A program made the position numbers and the translations under genes. A stretch of 64,000 bases of DNA from Antilocapra americana (lineage: Eukaryota > Chordata > Mammalia > Artiodactyla > Antilocapridae): positions 11,387,355 to 11,451,354 of the forward strand of contig ML661885.1 of NCBI GenBank assembly GCA_007570785.1, given 5' to 3'. Below the pieces are notes generated by a model. It had not been told where the DNA came from. It did not search any database and saw nothing but the letters and a program-made list of their open reading frames with translations. Shown here in pieces: positions 47,701 to 59,499 of the stretch (positions are counted from its first letter, which is position 1; every line of letters starts with the position of its first letter).

Positions 47701-50459
47701 TAGTGTAGTTTCTCCTGATAAAAGTCTTTTTATCCAGGTTGGAGACAATCCCTTAAATTATGTCTTTTTCCAGTCCTGGTTGCAGATCATGAGGCATCTG
47801 ACCTTCATCCAAAGACGGATTACTGGGATAAGCTTCAGAAACAAACCTAGGGTGTTTTTTTTTAAGAATTTAATCAAATTTCACATTAATATCACATAAC
47901 AGCAAAGAACTTTCCAAGAACTGAATCCCACTACCTCCATTGGTAGACCCCCATTAACAAAATGGGATTTAACATTTATTGAAATATCATTTTGTCTCTA
48001 AAATTATCTTCACTTTCATCAAATATAACCAGATCAAGGCTAGTTTGTTTGTAAAACAGGTCTGTTCTCACTAACCTTGGTCTGATGATTCATATACTCA
48101 CAATTGATCACAAGCTTCTTATTTTGTTGAAACATCCATAGAGTCTCAGACTGAACCCCTAAAATAAAACGAGGCTGGGAAACTCACACCAAAGGCCCAT
48201 CACAGACTTTGCCCAACACATCTGGGTGAATTCTTCCCTTAAAGGTCTCAAAATTCCTGGGATTTTTTTGTGCCTGTTAGTGAGATAACTTTTTTAGCTC
48301 ATTTAATAAGCTTACTGGAAACCTAAGAATTTTAAATTTCTGAAGACGTTAGATAGAGAGAAAATATAATTGCATTCTTTATAACATATAATTTTACCAA
48401 ATTATTTTTTATAATTAGTTTGAGAGGAAGGTTTTCCCTACTCCTGGAAAACACAAGATTTTAACCTGTAATTTTTAGCTAGAAACCATAAAAGTTCATT
48501 CAGCCCTTTTGTTAACTTTTGTGGAGTCATCCCGTTTTTCATTAGAGTAGCAGGACATATCAGAATGTTAAGAACTCCATATAATTTCTAGAATATCTTT
48601 ATTAGTAATTTTATCATATATTATAACATGAGTGGATTTATTACTCATTTGATAATATTTTTATGTAATTAAACCCACCAAATAAACACAATTAGTTTAC
48701 TATCTCTCTTTGGGATGTTTCAGGGGCCCTCTGAAGCCCCCAAAGTTAGCCAGAGGTCAAATAAACCTCAAAAGAATTCAGTTTAGGAAGTAATTTCAAT
48801 AAATATCAAAAGGGTTTATAACAGTCAGGATCATATAAGTCACTGTGAAACAAGTTATTTACTAAGCCAAAATTAACAAAAGATTTCAAAGGTAAACAGA
48901 ACAGATCACCTCACAGTTAAAGAAACTTAAAATCTATTATCAAAGGTAGTTCAACATCTCAAGAAAACTCATATTTATGCACAAAACTCTTCCCTTGGGG
49001 TCCACTTTTCATAAAACATTTGTGTCAATTTTTGGACCCATTCCTGTTTTCCTATCCTGAAACAGCCACATGTAAGTCAGACCTACTTCCTTCTCCCTTC
49101 ATAAAATGTAATTTCACTCCATATACTTTCTTTACTGAAAACACGCATCTTACTTTCCTTTAGCAACCAAGAACTAACTTTTATGTTAGCATTTTATAGA
49201 TTGGCAATCATAAATACCAGTGATAATTTCTAAAACCCTTGCTTTTTTTTTTAGAACATTTTAGGATGGCACCAAACATTATTCACTTATAGTCCTAAAT
49301 CTCTTTAGTTTCTCTGTAAAAGGAAATGACCTTAACTACTTAACAGACTTCCAACACTTAGCACACTTAGCATAACCCTTAAAATTCAAGTTATGTCAAT
49401 CTAGAGAGACTGTTTTAGACAGATATTCTTAAAGAATAATCATATAAAAGCTCATATCTCATTTACATTTTAGAAGTGGTTTTTTTTCTCTCTTTTTTAA
49501 CTCAAGGTAATTACAGATATAATATTTAACTTATATTAAACCTAGGTACAATGAAAATGTTTTACTTGATGTTAATTTTTAAGACATGTCTATATTAGTT
49601 AGATCAACAAACATCAATATCAGGTATCTGATACTGAATATTTCCCAGTTCACATGAACCTGAAATTCACTGTCTAACTTAGAATTATCTGACTTGCAAG
49701 TGCTTACCTTTCCTCAAGCCAATTAAGCAGAGCTCGTGCACAAATCAACCCCAAAAATCATTATGCAGAGACAAAGACATACCAAAACACATTTAGACGG
49801 ACACAATGCAAGATCTAGCTTCATTTTTTTAAGTTTAGAGGTCAATAAAGTCTCTTTGTTTCTTACCGGTCGGGGCACTCTGGCCAGCTGTCTGCATCAG
49901 GAGGAGACCAGGAACAAAAGGGTCCCAGTTGCGGCCGCTCGGTCCAGTCCATTGGCAGGCAAGCCAGCCCCTGAGTACCCCTAGTGGTCAAGATGTAAGT
50001 CTCAGCGAAGAAGAGGGGGACCCCTTCCAGGGCCCGAAGCTGGGTTCTTGTCTAACACTTGGAAATGAATTGTCCAAGGAGACACATGTGCTGACAAAGC
50101 AAGAGATTCCATTGGGAGGGGCACCCAGGAGAACTGCTCAGCTGCGTGGCTCACAGTACAGCCACACGGACAGACAGAGAGACAGAACAAACAGTCCTCT
50201 GGGAGTCTGGAGGCAAAATTGGAACAAAAACCAGGTACACAAGACGCTGACAATGCCGGCTCACACAAAGACACAGCAGACAGATGAACACCAGACGTCG
50301 GCCGAAAACACACCAGAGGGGCTCTCTCCAGCTCCTCTGTCCCTTTCCCTCCCTAGAGTTATCCTACGGAAAGGCGTCCACTGCCCACCAGATTTGAAAT
50401 CTGGAGAGCAGCTCTCCTTCCCGCAGAGCCACTTTTTACCCTCCTGCGTGCTTACAAAG

Positions 50460-50584
50460 CCAGCTGCCTTCCAGCAACGGATGCTGGGCCTCGGTCTTAT
50501 GCCGGCTAGAGCCTCCAGCGCGTTTCCAAAACCAGCTGCCTTCCAGCAACGGATGCTGGGCCTCGGTCTTATGCTGGCTAGAGC
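50460..50584. repeat. 72-bp tandem duplication in the ERV leader
   Basis: CCAGCTGCCTTCCAGCAACG begins at 50460 and again at 50532. The shared 53 bases differ at one position, and the spacing of 72 is a multiple of three. It accounts for the repeated peptide seen in both overlapping frames. Confidence 0.92.
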
Positions 50585-50672
50585 GACCCTGTCGCCCCGG
50601 ACCTGACCTGACACCGGTGTTTTACTGCTTACCCCTTCTGCCAGTAGGATGTTGTTCTCCTCAGTTGATGGG

Positions 50673-50690
50673 ATCCCGGACCAGCCCCCA
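50673..50690 (-). other. Primer-binding site resembling tRNA-Pro
   Basis: On the minus strand, two bases after the 5' LTR, it reads TGGGGGCTGGTCCGGGAT. This equals the usual tRNA-Pro site with one mismatch (G for C at the ninth base). Proline priming is typical of gammaretrovirus-like elements. Confidence 0.9.
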
Positions 50691-50692
50691 AA

Positions 50693-51073
50693 TGTTAAGT
50701 CCAAACTCGGGGTCCCAAGCCCCTGAAGAGACCAAGTCCACACAGCAATGCAAAAGCATAAAGGGGTTTATTGCTAGCCGGGCTAGGGCGCAAGTCTCAT
50801 CCAAGAAGTGGAATCCGACAAGAGCCCTGCGCTCCAGATCACAGTTGCTTTTATACAGGCAGTTCTTTGTTACAGCATTGGTATAGCTGGCAGTCAATGT
50901 TTGGTCAGTTTAAACTGCGCATCTGCCCTGGATGGTCTATCTCTTGGCGCGCGCGGGACTTTCCTGGCTTGTCGGGGGGAGGTATGAAGTGAGGGTGGAG
51001 GAGGTCGCTGGAACTAGGGCAGGCTGTATATCACAGCAGCCTGTCACGGAAGCTGTTTTGTTTACACACCACA
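50693..51073 (-). repeat. 5' LTR of the class I ERV (381 bp)
   Basis: It reads TG...CA at the ends. On the minus strand it has a TATA box (TATAAAA, complement of 50849-50855) and a polyadenylation signal AATAAA (complement of 50767-50772). It matches the 3' LTR except for three substitutions and the absence of a 79-bp U3 segment. Confidence 0.95.
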
Positions 51074-51077
51074 CTTG

Positions 51078-51907
51078 CTAGTTCTTGGATACACTCTAGG
51101 TAGATGAAGTATTACTGCTGCCTATATGGATAATGGATTCATAAGTCTGAGGTGTGAAAAATAATTTAGGATCAACTGGTAACTTTCTAAAAAAAAAAGA
51201 GTGAAGAAACTGATTTTCCAGGGCCAAGGCAAGGGCATTAGTACAGAAAATTCAAAATAATCAAGAGAGTTTAAAAAATCCCAGATGGTTGAGTAATGGG
51301 TTATTTGATTCCAGATGTCTAATTTTTACAATTTTGGATGAGAAAAATTTTGTTTCATGTGTCTGTCTACTCTCTCTTTCTGTTTTTTAAAATCAATTAA
51401 ATCTTTCAAATATTTATTTTTAAACAATACATTAAGTTTTAATCTTGAAATCATATTTGAAGAGACAATTTTTATAATATTATATCAATATAGACATAAG
51501 CATTTAAAATATATATTTGGCTTTTATAAACTGAAATAATATGTTTTAAATCTACTATAATCTATAAACATAAACCATTTGGCTCTCTATAAATTTCCTA
51601 CATTATCTTGAAATCTGAATTATTCCAAGTGACCCTTAATAATTTCATATAATTTTTAAATCCAAGCATTCATTAATGTGTGATATGTTAAACCTCTAGA
51701 AATGTTTGTAACTACTCAGAAAGCCTTGGGATCTGTCTCACGTGTACTTCCCTACAGCAGAACCATTATATCTCAGAGTTCCTTAATACAAACTCTCAGT
51801 AGCGATACTGCCTAGATGCAATGTTACCTTCATGAAGCCTTCTCTCTGGTCAACTGTTGTAGGAGCTACCTTCATAATACAGCAAGTTCTTGAGTAAGTG
51901 TTAAGCT
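51078..51907. other. Right flank of the ERV, nothing firm
   Basis: AT-rich. On the minus strand 51078-51186 follows a long pyrimidine tract and AG (possible acceptor) and is open for some 27 codons; see findings. Confidence 0.35.
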
Positions 51908-53045
51908 TCAGTTCAGATCAGATCAGTTGCTCAGTTGTGTCCCATTCTTTGCAACCCCATGGACTGCAGCACTCTAGACTTCCCTGTACATCACCACCTC
52001 CTGGAGCTTACTCAAACTCATGTCCATTGAGTCTGTGATACCATCCAACTATCTCATTCTCCATTGTCTGTACCCTTCTTCTCCTTCCTTCAATCTTTCC
52101 CAGCATCAGAGTCTTTTCCAGTGAGTCAATTCTTCGCATCAAGTGGCCAAAGTATTGGAGTTTCAGCTTCAGCATTAGTCCTTCCAATGAATATTCAGGA
52201 CTGATTTCCTTCAGGAATGACTGGTTGGATCTCCTTGCTGTCTGAGTCTACTCCAACACCACAGTTCAAAAGCATCAATTCTTCGGCACTCAGCTTTTTT
52301 TATAGTCCAACTCTCACATTCATACATGACCACTAAAAAAATCATAGCTTTGACTAGACAGACCTTTGTCGGCAAAGTAATGTCTCTGCTTTTTAATATG
52401 CTGTCTAGGTTGGTGATAGCTTTTCTTCCAAGGAGCAAGCATCTTAAAATTTCATGGATGCAGTCACCATCTGCAGTGATTTGATTTTGGAGCCGAAGAA
52501 AATAAAGTCTCTCACTGTTTCCATTGTTTTCCCATCTATTTGCCATGGAGTGATTGGACTGGATGCCATAATCTTAGTTTTTTGAATGTTGAGTTTTAAG
52601 CCAACTTTTTCATTCTCCTCTTTCACTTTCATCAAGAGGCTCTTTAGTTCCTCTTCACTTTCTGCCATAATGAGAAGGCAATGGCACCCCACTCCGGTAC
52701 TCTTGCCTGGAAAATCCCATGGACGGAGGAGCCTGGTAGGCTGCAGTCCATGGGGTCGCTAAGAGTTGGGCATGACTGAGCGACTTCACTTTCACTTTTC
52801 ACTTTCACGCATTGGAGAAGGAAATGGCAACCCACTCTAGTGTTCTTCCCTAGAGAATCCCAGGGACGGGAGAGCCTAGTGGGCTGCCATCTATGGGGTT
52901 GCACAGAGTCGGACACAACTGAAGCAACTTAGCAGCAGCAGCAACATTTGTGTATCTGAGTTTATTGATATTTCTCCTGGCGATCTTGATTCTAGCTTGT
53001 GCTTTATCCAGCCTGGCATTTCTCATGATGTACTTAGCATATAAG
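51908..53045 (-). mobile_element. BovB 3' part, minus strand, split by SINE sequence
   Basis: Antisense BovB from CAGTTGCTCAGTTGTGTCCC to TTTCTCATGATGTACTTAGC. Minus frames 52211-52546 and 52444-52692 carry CRRIDAFELWCW and EEELKSLLMKVKEENEKVGL. The interval 52671-52948 is inserted SINE. Confidence 0.92.
52671..52948 (+). mobile_element. Two 5'-truncated BovA-type SINE units nested in BovB
   Basis: Two tandem units, GAGAAGGCAATGGCACCCCA at 52672 and GGAGAAGGAAATGGCAACCC at about 52814, each with its own GACTGA-type tail. The CTTCACTTTCACTTTTCACT link between them and the GCAGCAGCAGCAAC end are typical of this SINE type. Confidence 0.9.
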
Positions 53046-54555
53046 TTAAAATTGTTAAGCTTACGTCACCCTGAATCTCCAGTATGTCTGTTTATGATAG
53101 TGACATTGGTAATTATTACCAACAATTTTTACCAAAAAAGGATTTCATAGAGTAGTGTTATGAAGAATGCATCTTGGATACACCTGTGTTTCTAGTTTTA
53201 TGTACAAGAAGAATGGTGCCATTTATTGAGGTGAGGTAGGGCATATTTTTCTGCTTTGTGTATGATTAATTTGTTAGTTTAGTGAACTGAGATGATACAA
53301 CAACTGGTGGAAAATCTTTTATAGATGTGTACCTGATCAGTAGGGGGATTTTTAATGAGGTTTAATCTCTTGAGACTACTTTCAGATTTTCTCGTTTGAC
53401 TCAGTTTATTCTTTCTTGTGCTTTATAGTCTGCTGAACTTTGGCTTCAGTCTCATCTTATTTTCTCTGTTTCCTTGGACTTCGGACTTTAGAAATTTCCT
53501 TGTCCTTGGTCCATCCTATGCTGGAGTTTGACACCAGCTTCCTTCTATCATATGTCCCAAACCTGAGGACTGGCCACAGCTGCTCCATGGCTGGGCGCAG
53601 TTCCTGTGTACTGCCATGGACACACCTCATTCAAACAAAAGCAAGGGTGAGACAATGGGAGTATGAGGTCTTTAGCCTCACATGTTAATGACTGAGATGT
53701 CCACGGATTCAGCAACTAGCTCAGAAGGAAATACTGTGCTGATAATAGAGATTTGCTGGCCATTACCATATAGAGAAAGAAAAATGTCAGTGGAATGGGT
53801 TAGGTTACTAGGGGAAGTGCACCCTTGGCATTTTAGGAAAGGACTCACTACCCCCCTGCCAAAGAAGAAGATCTTTGTGAAGGAGACAAAGGAGAATAGA
53901 AAATATAGGGCTGCATTTCAAGAAAGAGACTGGGGTTAATAGAGTCAGTCATCACAGAGGAATAAATTAAGGACTACAACTTTTATGTTACTAACTTAGA
54001 GCAATTTTGAAAGAATGATAGAGACAAAGATTGGACTAAGGAGTGTGTGGATAGAAGGGGAGCCTGTGAGTAGGAATCTTTATCCATTGGCCCCAAGAAG
54101 CTGTTGATCTCAGAGAACATGGAACACAATTCCTTAAGTTCCCCTGTCTGTGTCCTCATCTGGAAGATAAGGGAATTAAAATACATGATCTTCAACCACC
54201 TTTCTGCCTTAATTTTTTATTACTCTAGGAATCCGAATCAGTTCTTATAAAAGAACACTGTTGTAACAAGCTAAGCTGCACTTGATTGTCATTTGCAAGT
54301 TTGTTCTGCATTTAACAAGCAGTATGGTACTTGATTTTATTGCATCATTTCCATTGTTTCAGCAGCTGTTATAGTTGTCTTAAATTCCTAATTTGTTTTC
54401 ATCAGTAAAAAGAAAGTACCACATTGTTTTGAAGTACCCTTAACAAGAAAAAAATAGAATGGACAATGTATTAGTTCTACCAATAGAACTTTTGTTTTAA
54501 AGATTGGGTTACTAAGGATTGCTTCTAAAACTTTTTTGTGTCTCTTAATTCCCAG
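53046..54555. other. C8orf34 intron before the microexon
   Basis: Positions about 54130-54195 (TGTCTGTGTCCTCATCTGGA) look like MIR. Open frames 53440-53688 and 53682-53939 lack support. Otherwise unassigned. Confidence 0.4.
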
Positions 54556-54584
54556 GTATTGCAATTTCAGATGAACTCGATAAG
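54556..54584 (+). CDS. C8orf34: C8orf34 29-nt microexon (SIAISDELDK)
   Basis: This is a very short C8orf34 exon, 20.3 kb after the previous one. The acceptor is TTAATTCCCAG ending at 54555 and the donor is GTATGT at 54585. Its first two bases join the terminal A of the preceding exon to make serine, followed by IAISDELDK in exactly nine codons, so it enters in phase 1 and exits in phase 0. The human protein as I recall it continues LENLSRSIAISDELDKETVA, so the reading is continuous. The next exon (starting ETVAF) is not in the remaining 9.4 kb. Skipping this exon would shift the frame, unlike the two symmetric exons before it. It is too short for ORF-based gene finders to detect. Confidence 0.9.
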
Positions 54585-56033
54585 GTATGTTGAACTGTCC
54601 ATCTAGTGAGAATAAAATATAGAACTTACATTTTAATCCACTGTCTAAATGAAAGAGTTTCTGAAACAAAAAGTGTTTAAATATAATTTATTTGGTGCTA
54701 ACATTTGAAAACTTTCAGTTATATGCTTTTATGAAAGTTATTGCATGAAATATATATTACCTATTCTTCTGAGTTGAGAGTTTTAGAATTTGGTTAGAGA
54801 AAATTGAATCACTGGAGTCACTGAATCACTATACTAAAAATGAAAACTATTACTATATAAACTGTTTGGGTTCTGCCTGTGTCTATTTGATGAGAAGACA
54901 GATACTTTTGTAGAACTACCCTTTGGAAACCTTACTCAGTAAGGTTTTTTTTTTTTTTTTGTAATTCCAAGATGCCAAGGGAATATACCCCTTACACTGG
55001 GGTGATAGTTGTGAAGGTGGTGAGAAGTGATGTGACTAGGAATATATTTTAACAGTAGTGTCAATGGAACTTGCTATGAGTTCAGTTGTAGAAGAAATCA
55101 GTCAATGGTGAGTCCTAGGTTTGGGAGATGAGCTAGTAGGTAAATTTTGGTGCCATTTAGCAAAATTGGAAATCCTGGGGAAACAGCAAATTTTGCAAGT
55201 TGATATAGCATCAAGATTTCTCTTTTGGATTGTTTAGTTTGTCTATGTAACATATTTATATAAGTTGTTGCTCATGAGGGAGGTTTGATTTGAAGTTTTG
55301 CATTTAGGCATCATTGAAATAGAAGTTCTCATTTTTTTTTTTTTAATCTTAGAACCCCTTTACACTCCTAAAAATTATGTAGAGGACTTTAAAAGCTTTA
55401 ATTTGTACAGGTTTTATTTATCAATATTTGCCATGTTAGAAGTTAAAATTGATAAAAATTTTGCATATATTCATTAAAAGTAGCAGTGAAACCATATATT
55501 AACAAAAATAACCTTTTTATAAAAAAATACTTTGTTTTCCAAAACAAGATACCTGTGACAAAGTGATATTGTTTACATTTTTGAAAATCTCTTTAATGTC
55601 TGGATTTTCATATCTGCTTCTGCACTGTCTGCTATGGTATGTTGTTTTGGGTGCAGAAAAATCTGACATCAGATTGGAAAAAAGAGAAGCATCTTAAAAT
55701 AGTCAAAAATATTTGGTGAACATTGGTCCAGATGTCTCTCTAATCAGAAAACACATTGAAATTTGGCTTGGTAGCTAAATGTATAGGTAGAAAGAAAGTG
55801 ATAGAAAGTACCATACAAAAAATGGGATCATATAAATCATGACATCTTACAATAATAAACTTCAAGTTTATAATTATAATTTACAAAATCAATAAAATTA
55901 TCATCCTTCTATTCCAAGTAAGACTATGCCTTTTGAGTTTGATACCAAAAACATATTTCTGATTCTCTAAATGAATTTGTGAATGTACTTTTAAATATGA
56001 ATTTACTTTGATAAACCATCATAATATTTTAAA
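54585..56033. other. C8orf34 intron, nothing recognised
   Basis: Contains T-runs at about 54944-54960 and 55330-55345. No exon encoding the expected ETVAF continuation is seen. Confidence 0.45.
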
Positions 56034-56247
56034 TTAATTTATTTTAATTGGAGGCTAATTACTTTACAATATTGTAGTGATTTTTGCCATGCATTGACAT
56101 GAATCAGCCATGGGTGTACATGTGTTCCCCATCCTGAACCCCCCTCCCACCTCCCTCCCCATCTCATCCCTCAGGGTCATCCCAGTGTACTGGCCCTGAG
56201 CACCCTGTCTCATGCATGGAACCTGGGCTGGCGATCTATTCCACATA
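56034..56247 (-). mobile_element. 5'-truncated L1 3' UTR insertion
   Basis: The antisense L1 3' UTR (GGAGGCTAATTACTTTACAA to ACCTGGGCTGGCGATCTATT) is flanked by a 25-bp duplication, 56009-56033 and 56248-56272, with a single mismatch (C/T). It is slightly older than the 38-kb copy. Confidence 0.93.
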
Positions 56248-56331
56248 TGATAAATCATCATAATATTTTAAAATCATTAAAATTTCAATCTATCCTAACT
56301 CTGTGCAAAACTAGGTCTTGACTGTACGCCA

Positions 56332-56636
56332 TTGTTGTTGTTCAATTTGCCAAGTCATGTCTGACTCCTTGCGACCCCGTGGACTGCAGCACATCAGGCT
56401 TCCCTGTCCTTCACTATCTCCCAGAGTTTTTTCATACTCATGTCCATTGAGTTGATGATGTCATCTAACCATTTCATCATCTGTCGACCTTCTGCCCTCA
56501 ATCTTTTCCATCATTAGGGATTTTTCAGTGAGTCAGCTCTTTGCATCAGTTGGCCAGAGTATTGGAGCTTCAGCTTCCCAGTCAGTCCTTCCAATGAATA
56601 TTCAGGGCTGATTTCCTTTAGGATTGACTGATTTGA
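56332..56636 (-). mobile_element. BovB 3'-end fragment
   Basis: Antisense: TTGTTGTTGTTCAATTTGCC to TAGGATTGACTGATTTGATC. Confidence 0.9.
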
Positions 56637-57884
56637 TCAGCATAGCAAGTAAAATAAGTAACAGATGAGGTCTCCTGGCTTTGTCCTGCTTTTATAGTCC
56701 TCCTCTGTCCATCACTGTTATTTGCCCCAGTGGGTCTCTGTTTTATATAGTGACTTAGCTTATAATTTGCAGAATAATAATCTGTATCTTGTATTTATTT
56801 TTGTGTTTATTCTAAGTCCAAAGACATAATTATCACTATTTCTGGGTTCATTTGCTCTCTCCAGTATGTTCTACAAAGCCATGGCTGCCTGAACCCTAAA
56901 TTAGCTTGAATGATTGCTTGGACTTTGTCCTTCCCTTTTTTCCCTGGGCTCTCTGACTTGCAGCCTGGTTGGTTTCTACACTAACCTGTCTTTGGTGAGC
57001 TAAAGAACATACTAATTGTTCTTTGAACTGAAAATGGATTTCAGTCCCACTGGATAAAGCTGTGGAAACCTTGACACTTGTTTAAATGTTCTCCTCAGGA
57101 TGCATCCTCCCCTCCTCTCACCTCCCTTCAAAGCACTAGCTCGGGAGAGTTTCCATTTAAATAAATCGCATAACACTGCAGACTTTTACTACTTACCTAA
57201 TGTTCCTGTTTTTGAAGACTTCATGGAAATTGTATTATTTTCCATTTTTATTGAGGAATGTGCCAACAATTATCATAAATAAGCTTTTATTGAAAAAATT
57301 ATGTCAATGCAAAAATATTATTCTTACTTTCACACCTGATATTTAGGAGTACGAGGTCATACGGAGGACGCATAGGCTTATAGGACCAAAGCCAGTGAGA
57401 GAGAGAGAAACAGGTGCTAGAGTGAGTGAGCCTGCCTCATGGTGCCCTCTGCTGGCCATGAAGCTCACAGTCCTGCGTTTTTCTCAAGAAAATGTGAATC
57501 TCAGGCAGGTATAAAACAATAGTCCAAAAAAAAGGCTCAACATGTGTTGAGCTAACACCTATTTCTTTAATATAGTAATGGAAATCAATACATAGTCTTC
57601 CTTGAAATCTACCATTAAAATTTTGGGAGGTTCACTAAATATCTGTTTTTCTTAACCGTTATAAAATACTGATCTTTTACTATCAAATTCTAACTCAATT
57701 ATAATTTCATAAAATTATTTTTTCTGTGACTTTAAGTTTATGAATTCTTATGAAGGTCAAATAAGTGTTATTAATTTTACTTAAAATGGAAAAATAAAAC
57801 AGAAGCTAATATTATTTTTAAGACCTTTAAAAAATAAAGATCTTATTTATTAGTCTTTTCCCTTCTCTTTTCTTAGTCACTGTA
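56637..57884. other. Intronic sequence, nothing recognised
   Basis: No exon. The word GAGAGAGAGAAACAGG occurs near 57399. A 60-codon frame at 57100-57282 is unsupported. Confidence 0.4.
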
Positions 57885-58330
57885 TTGGTTTGCTGTTGCT
57901 TTTGTAACAAATTGAAATAACACAAATTTATTATGCTACAATTCTGTAGTTTAGAGGTTAAACATGAGTCTTCCTGGGCTAAAGTCAGGTGTAGCAAGGC
58001 TTTATTCTTCCTGAAGTTCTAGGGAAAATCTGTTCGCTTGCATTTTCCAGCTTCTAAAGGCTGCTGCGTTTCTGGTGCATGATTCCCCTTTCTACATCTT
58101 TAAAGTCAGCAATGTCTCATCTCTCTCTGCCTGCCTCCAGGAAAAGCTGTTCACTTTTCTGGAATCCTTTGATTAGTTTGGGGCCATCCAGCTAATCTGA
58201 ATAATTTCACCTTTATCTCGCTTTTAACCTTAATCATGCAAAGCACCTTTTGCCATGTAATATACCATATTCACAGTTTTGAGGATTAGCATGTGGGCAT
58301 CTTTGGGAAGCCGTTATTTTGCCTACCTGG
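57885..58330 (+). repeat. Ancient interspersed repeat, unclassified
   Basis: GTATTGGTTTGCTGTTGCTT and TGTAACAAATTGAAATAACA followed by TTTTCCAGCTTCTAAAGGCT, the same family pattern as 37505-38165. Confidence 0.6.
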
Positions 58331-58365
58331 CTACCATCCAAGTTCAGATGGCGTTACCTTTCATG

Positions 58366-58755
58366 TTGTTTTTGTTCAGTCACTCAAGCATATCTGACTC
58401 TTTGTGACTCCATGGACTGCAGCATGCCAGGCTTCCCTGTCCTCCACTGTCTCCTGGAGTTTGCTCAAACTCATGTGCATTGATTCGGTGATGCCATCCA
58501 ACCATCTCATTCTCTGTTGCCCCCTTCTCCTCCTGCCCCCAGTCTTTCCCAGCATCAGGGTTTTTTTCAGTGAGTCAGCTCTTTGCATTAGGTGGCCAAA
58601 GTATAGGAGCTTCAGCTGCAGCATCAGTCCTTCCAGTGAATGTTCAGGGTTGATTTCCTTTAGGATGGACTGATTTGATCTCCTTGCTGTCCAAGGCACT
58701 TTCAAGAGCACAGTTTGAAATCATCAATTCTTTGGTGCTCAGCCTTCTTTATCTG
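58366..58755 (-). mobile_element. BovB 3'-end fragment
   Basis: An antisense copy whose minus strand keeps a 111-codon frame (58376-58711) with [20 protein letters not shown] and [20 protein letters not shown]. Confidence 0.93.
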
Positions 58756-59499
58756 TATGAAAGATACCTCTCATATCTTTATCTGATTCTTTAGGCTCCC
58801 ACCATTCTAATTCATCCTTCAAAATGCCATAGAGTCCCTCTGGCTGATGCCTTTTCAGTTACCCTGTAGGAGGGCAATATGACCCATCCTTCAACTCCTA
58901 TGAAAGTTGGGTGTTTGTGGACTCACCCTTCTCCAGATAATTGTTTCAACTCATTGGAGGTCATCCTGCCCAGAGATGCTTAGATTGGCGTCACCAATGA
59001 CTAACCAAAATGAGGCTCTGAGTTTTCATTTACATTACAGTTTCCTGTGGGATCAGCCTTAGAGTAGATGTTGGCTGAATACGCTGAATGTATTACTTGC
59101 TTAGCTTCTTCCCATCTTCTGCTTCTTTCACTGTCTTACAAGCTCCACTTAAGAGACCCCCATCAGTAAGTCACTTGCTTATTTTCTGGTTTTAGGGAAC
59201 CCTACCTAGAGAATCCTCCTAAAAAAAAATTTCAGTGACTTCCTGCTATTTAACAGGTTAAGTCCAACTTCCTAAGACTAGAATGAACAGACTATTTTGT
59301 CATTCAAATCTGTATCTTCTGCTTTATTTTCCTTTTTTTCCCCCTCTACTCAGAGTCTGTGTTGTGCTGAAAAAGGAATACTATGCGGCAGCCAGACTCT
59401 AGTATTTTGAAATCATATATTTTATATATTTCTACATTTCTGCTGATTGCCATCCCTTCCCCTTTCTCCAGCTATTTTCTATCCTTCAAGCTCAGGATT
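58756..59499. other. Intronic sequence, nothing recognised
   Basis: No exon or named repeat. Confidence 0.4.

Larger units (their letters stand above)
45439..51073 (-). mobile_element. Class I (gammaretrovirus-like) endogenous retrovirus, defective
   Basis: A 5.6-kb provirus on the minus strand flanked by a 4-bp duplication CTTG (45435-45438 and 51074-51077). It has two LTRs (51073-50693 is the 5' copy, 45898-45439 the 3' copy), a proline-tRNA-like primer site next to the 5' LTR, and a polypurine tract next to the 3' LTR. The 4.8-kb interior is well below the usual 7-8 kb. I see a GC-rich leader, no gag or pol that I can recognise, and broken env remnants. A possible splice donor ACCGGTAAGA reads on the minus strand near 49866. 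No long open frame survives, so it has no coding capacity for replication. Confidence 0.93.

Noticed and set aside
50460..50584. CRISPR-like direct repeats
   Set aside because: Only two units, long and adjacent, inside an ERV in a mammalian genome.
49929..50606. 225-codon plus-strand open frame
   Set aside because: It lies antisense in the GC-rich leader of the ERV; its repeated peptide comes from the 72-bp duplication.
50261..50743. 160-codon minus-strand frame as a possible gag or leader protein
   Set aside because: It reads into the primer site and 5' LTR and lacks any gag motif; it overlaps the same duplication.
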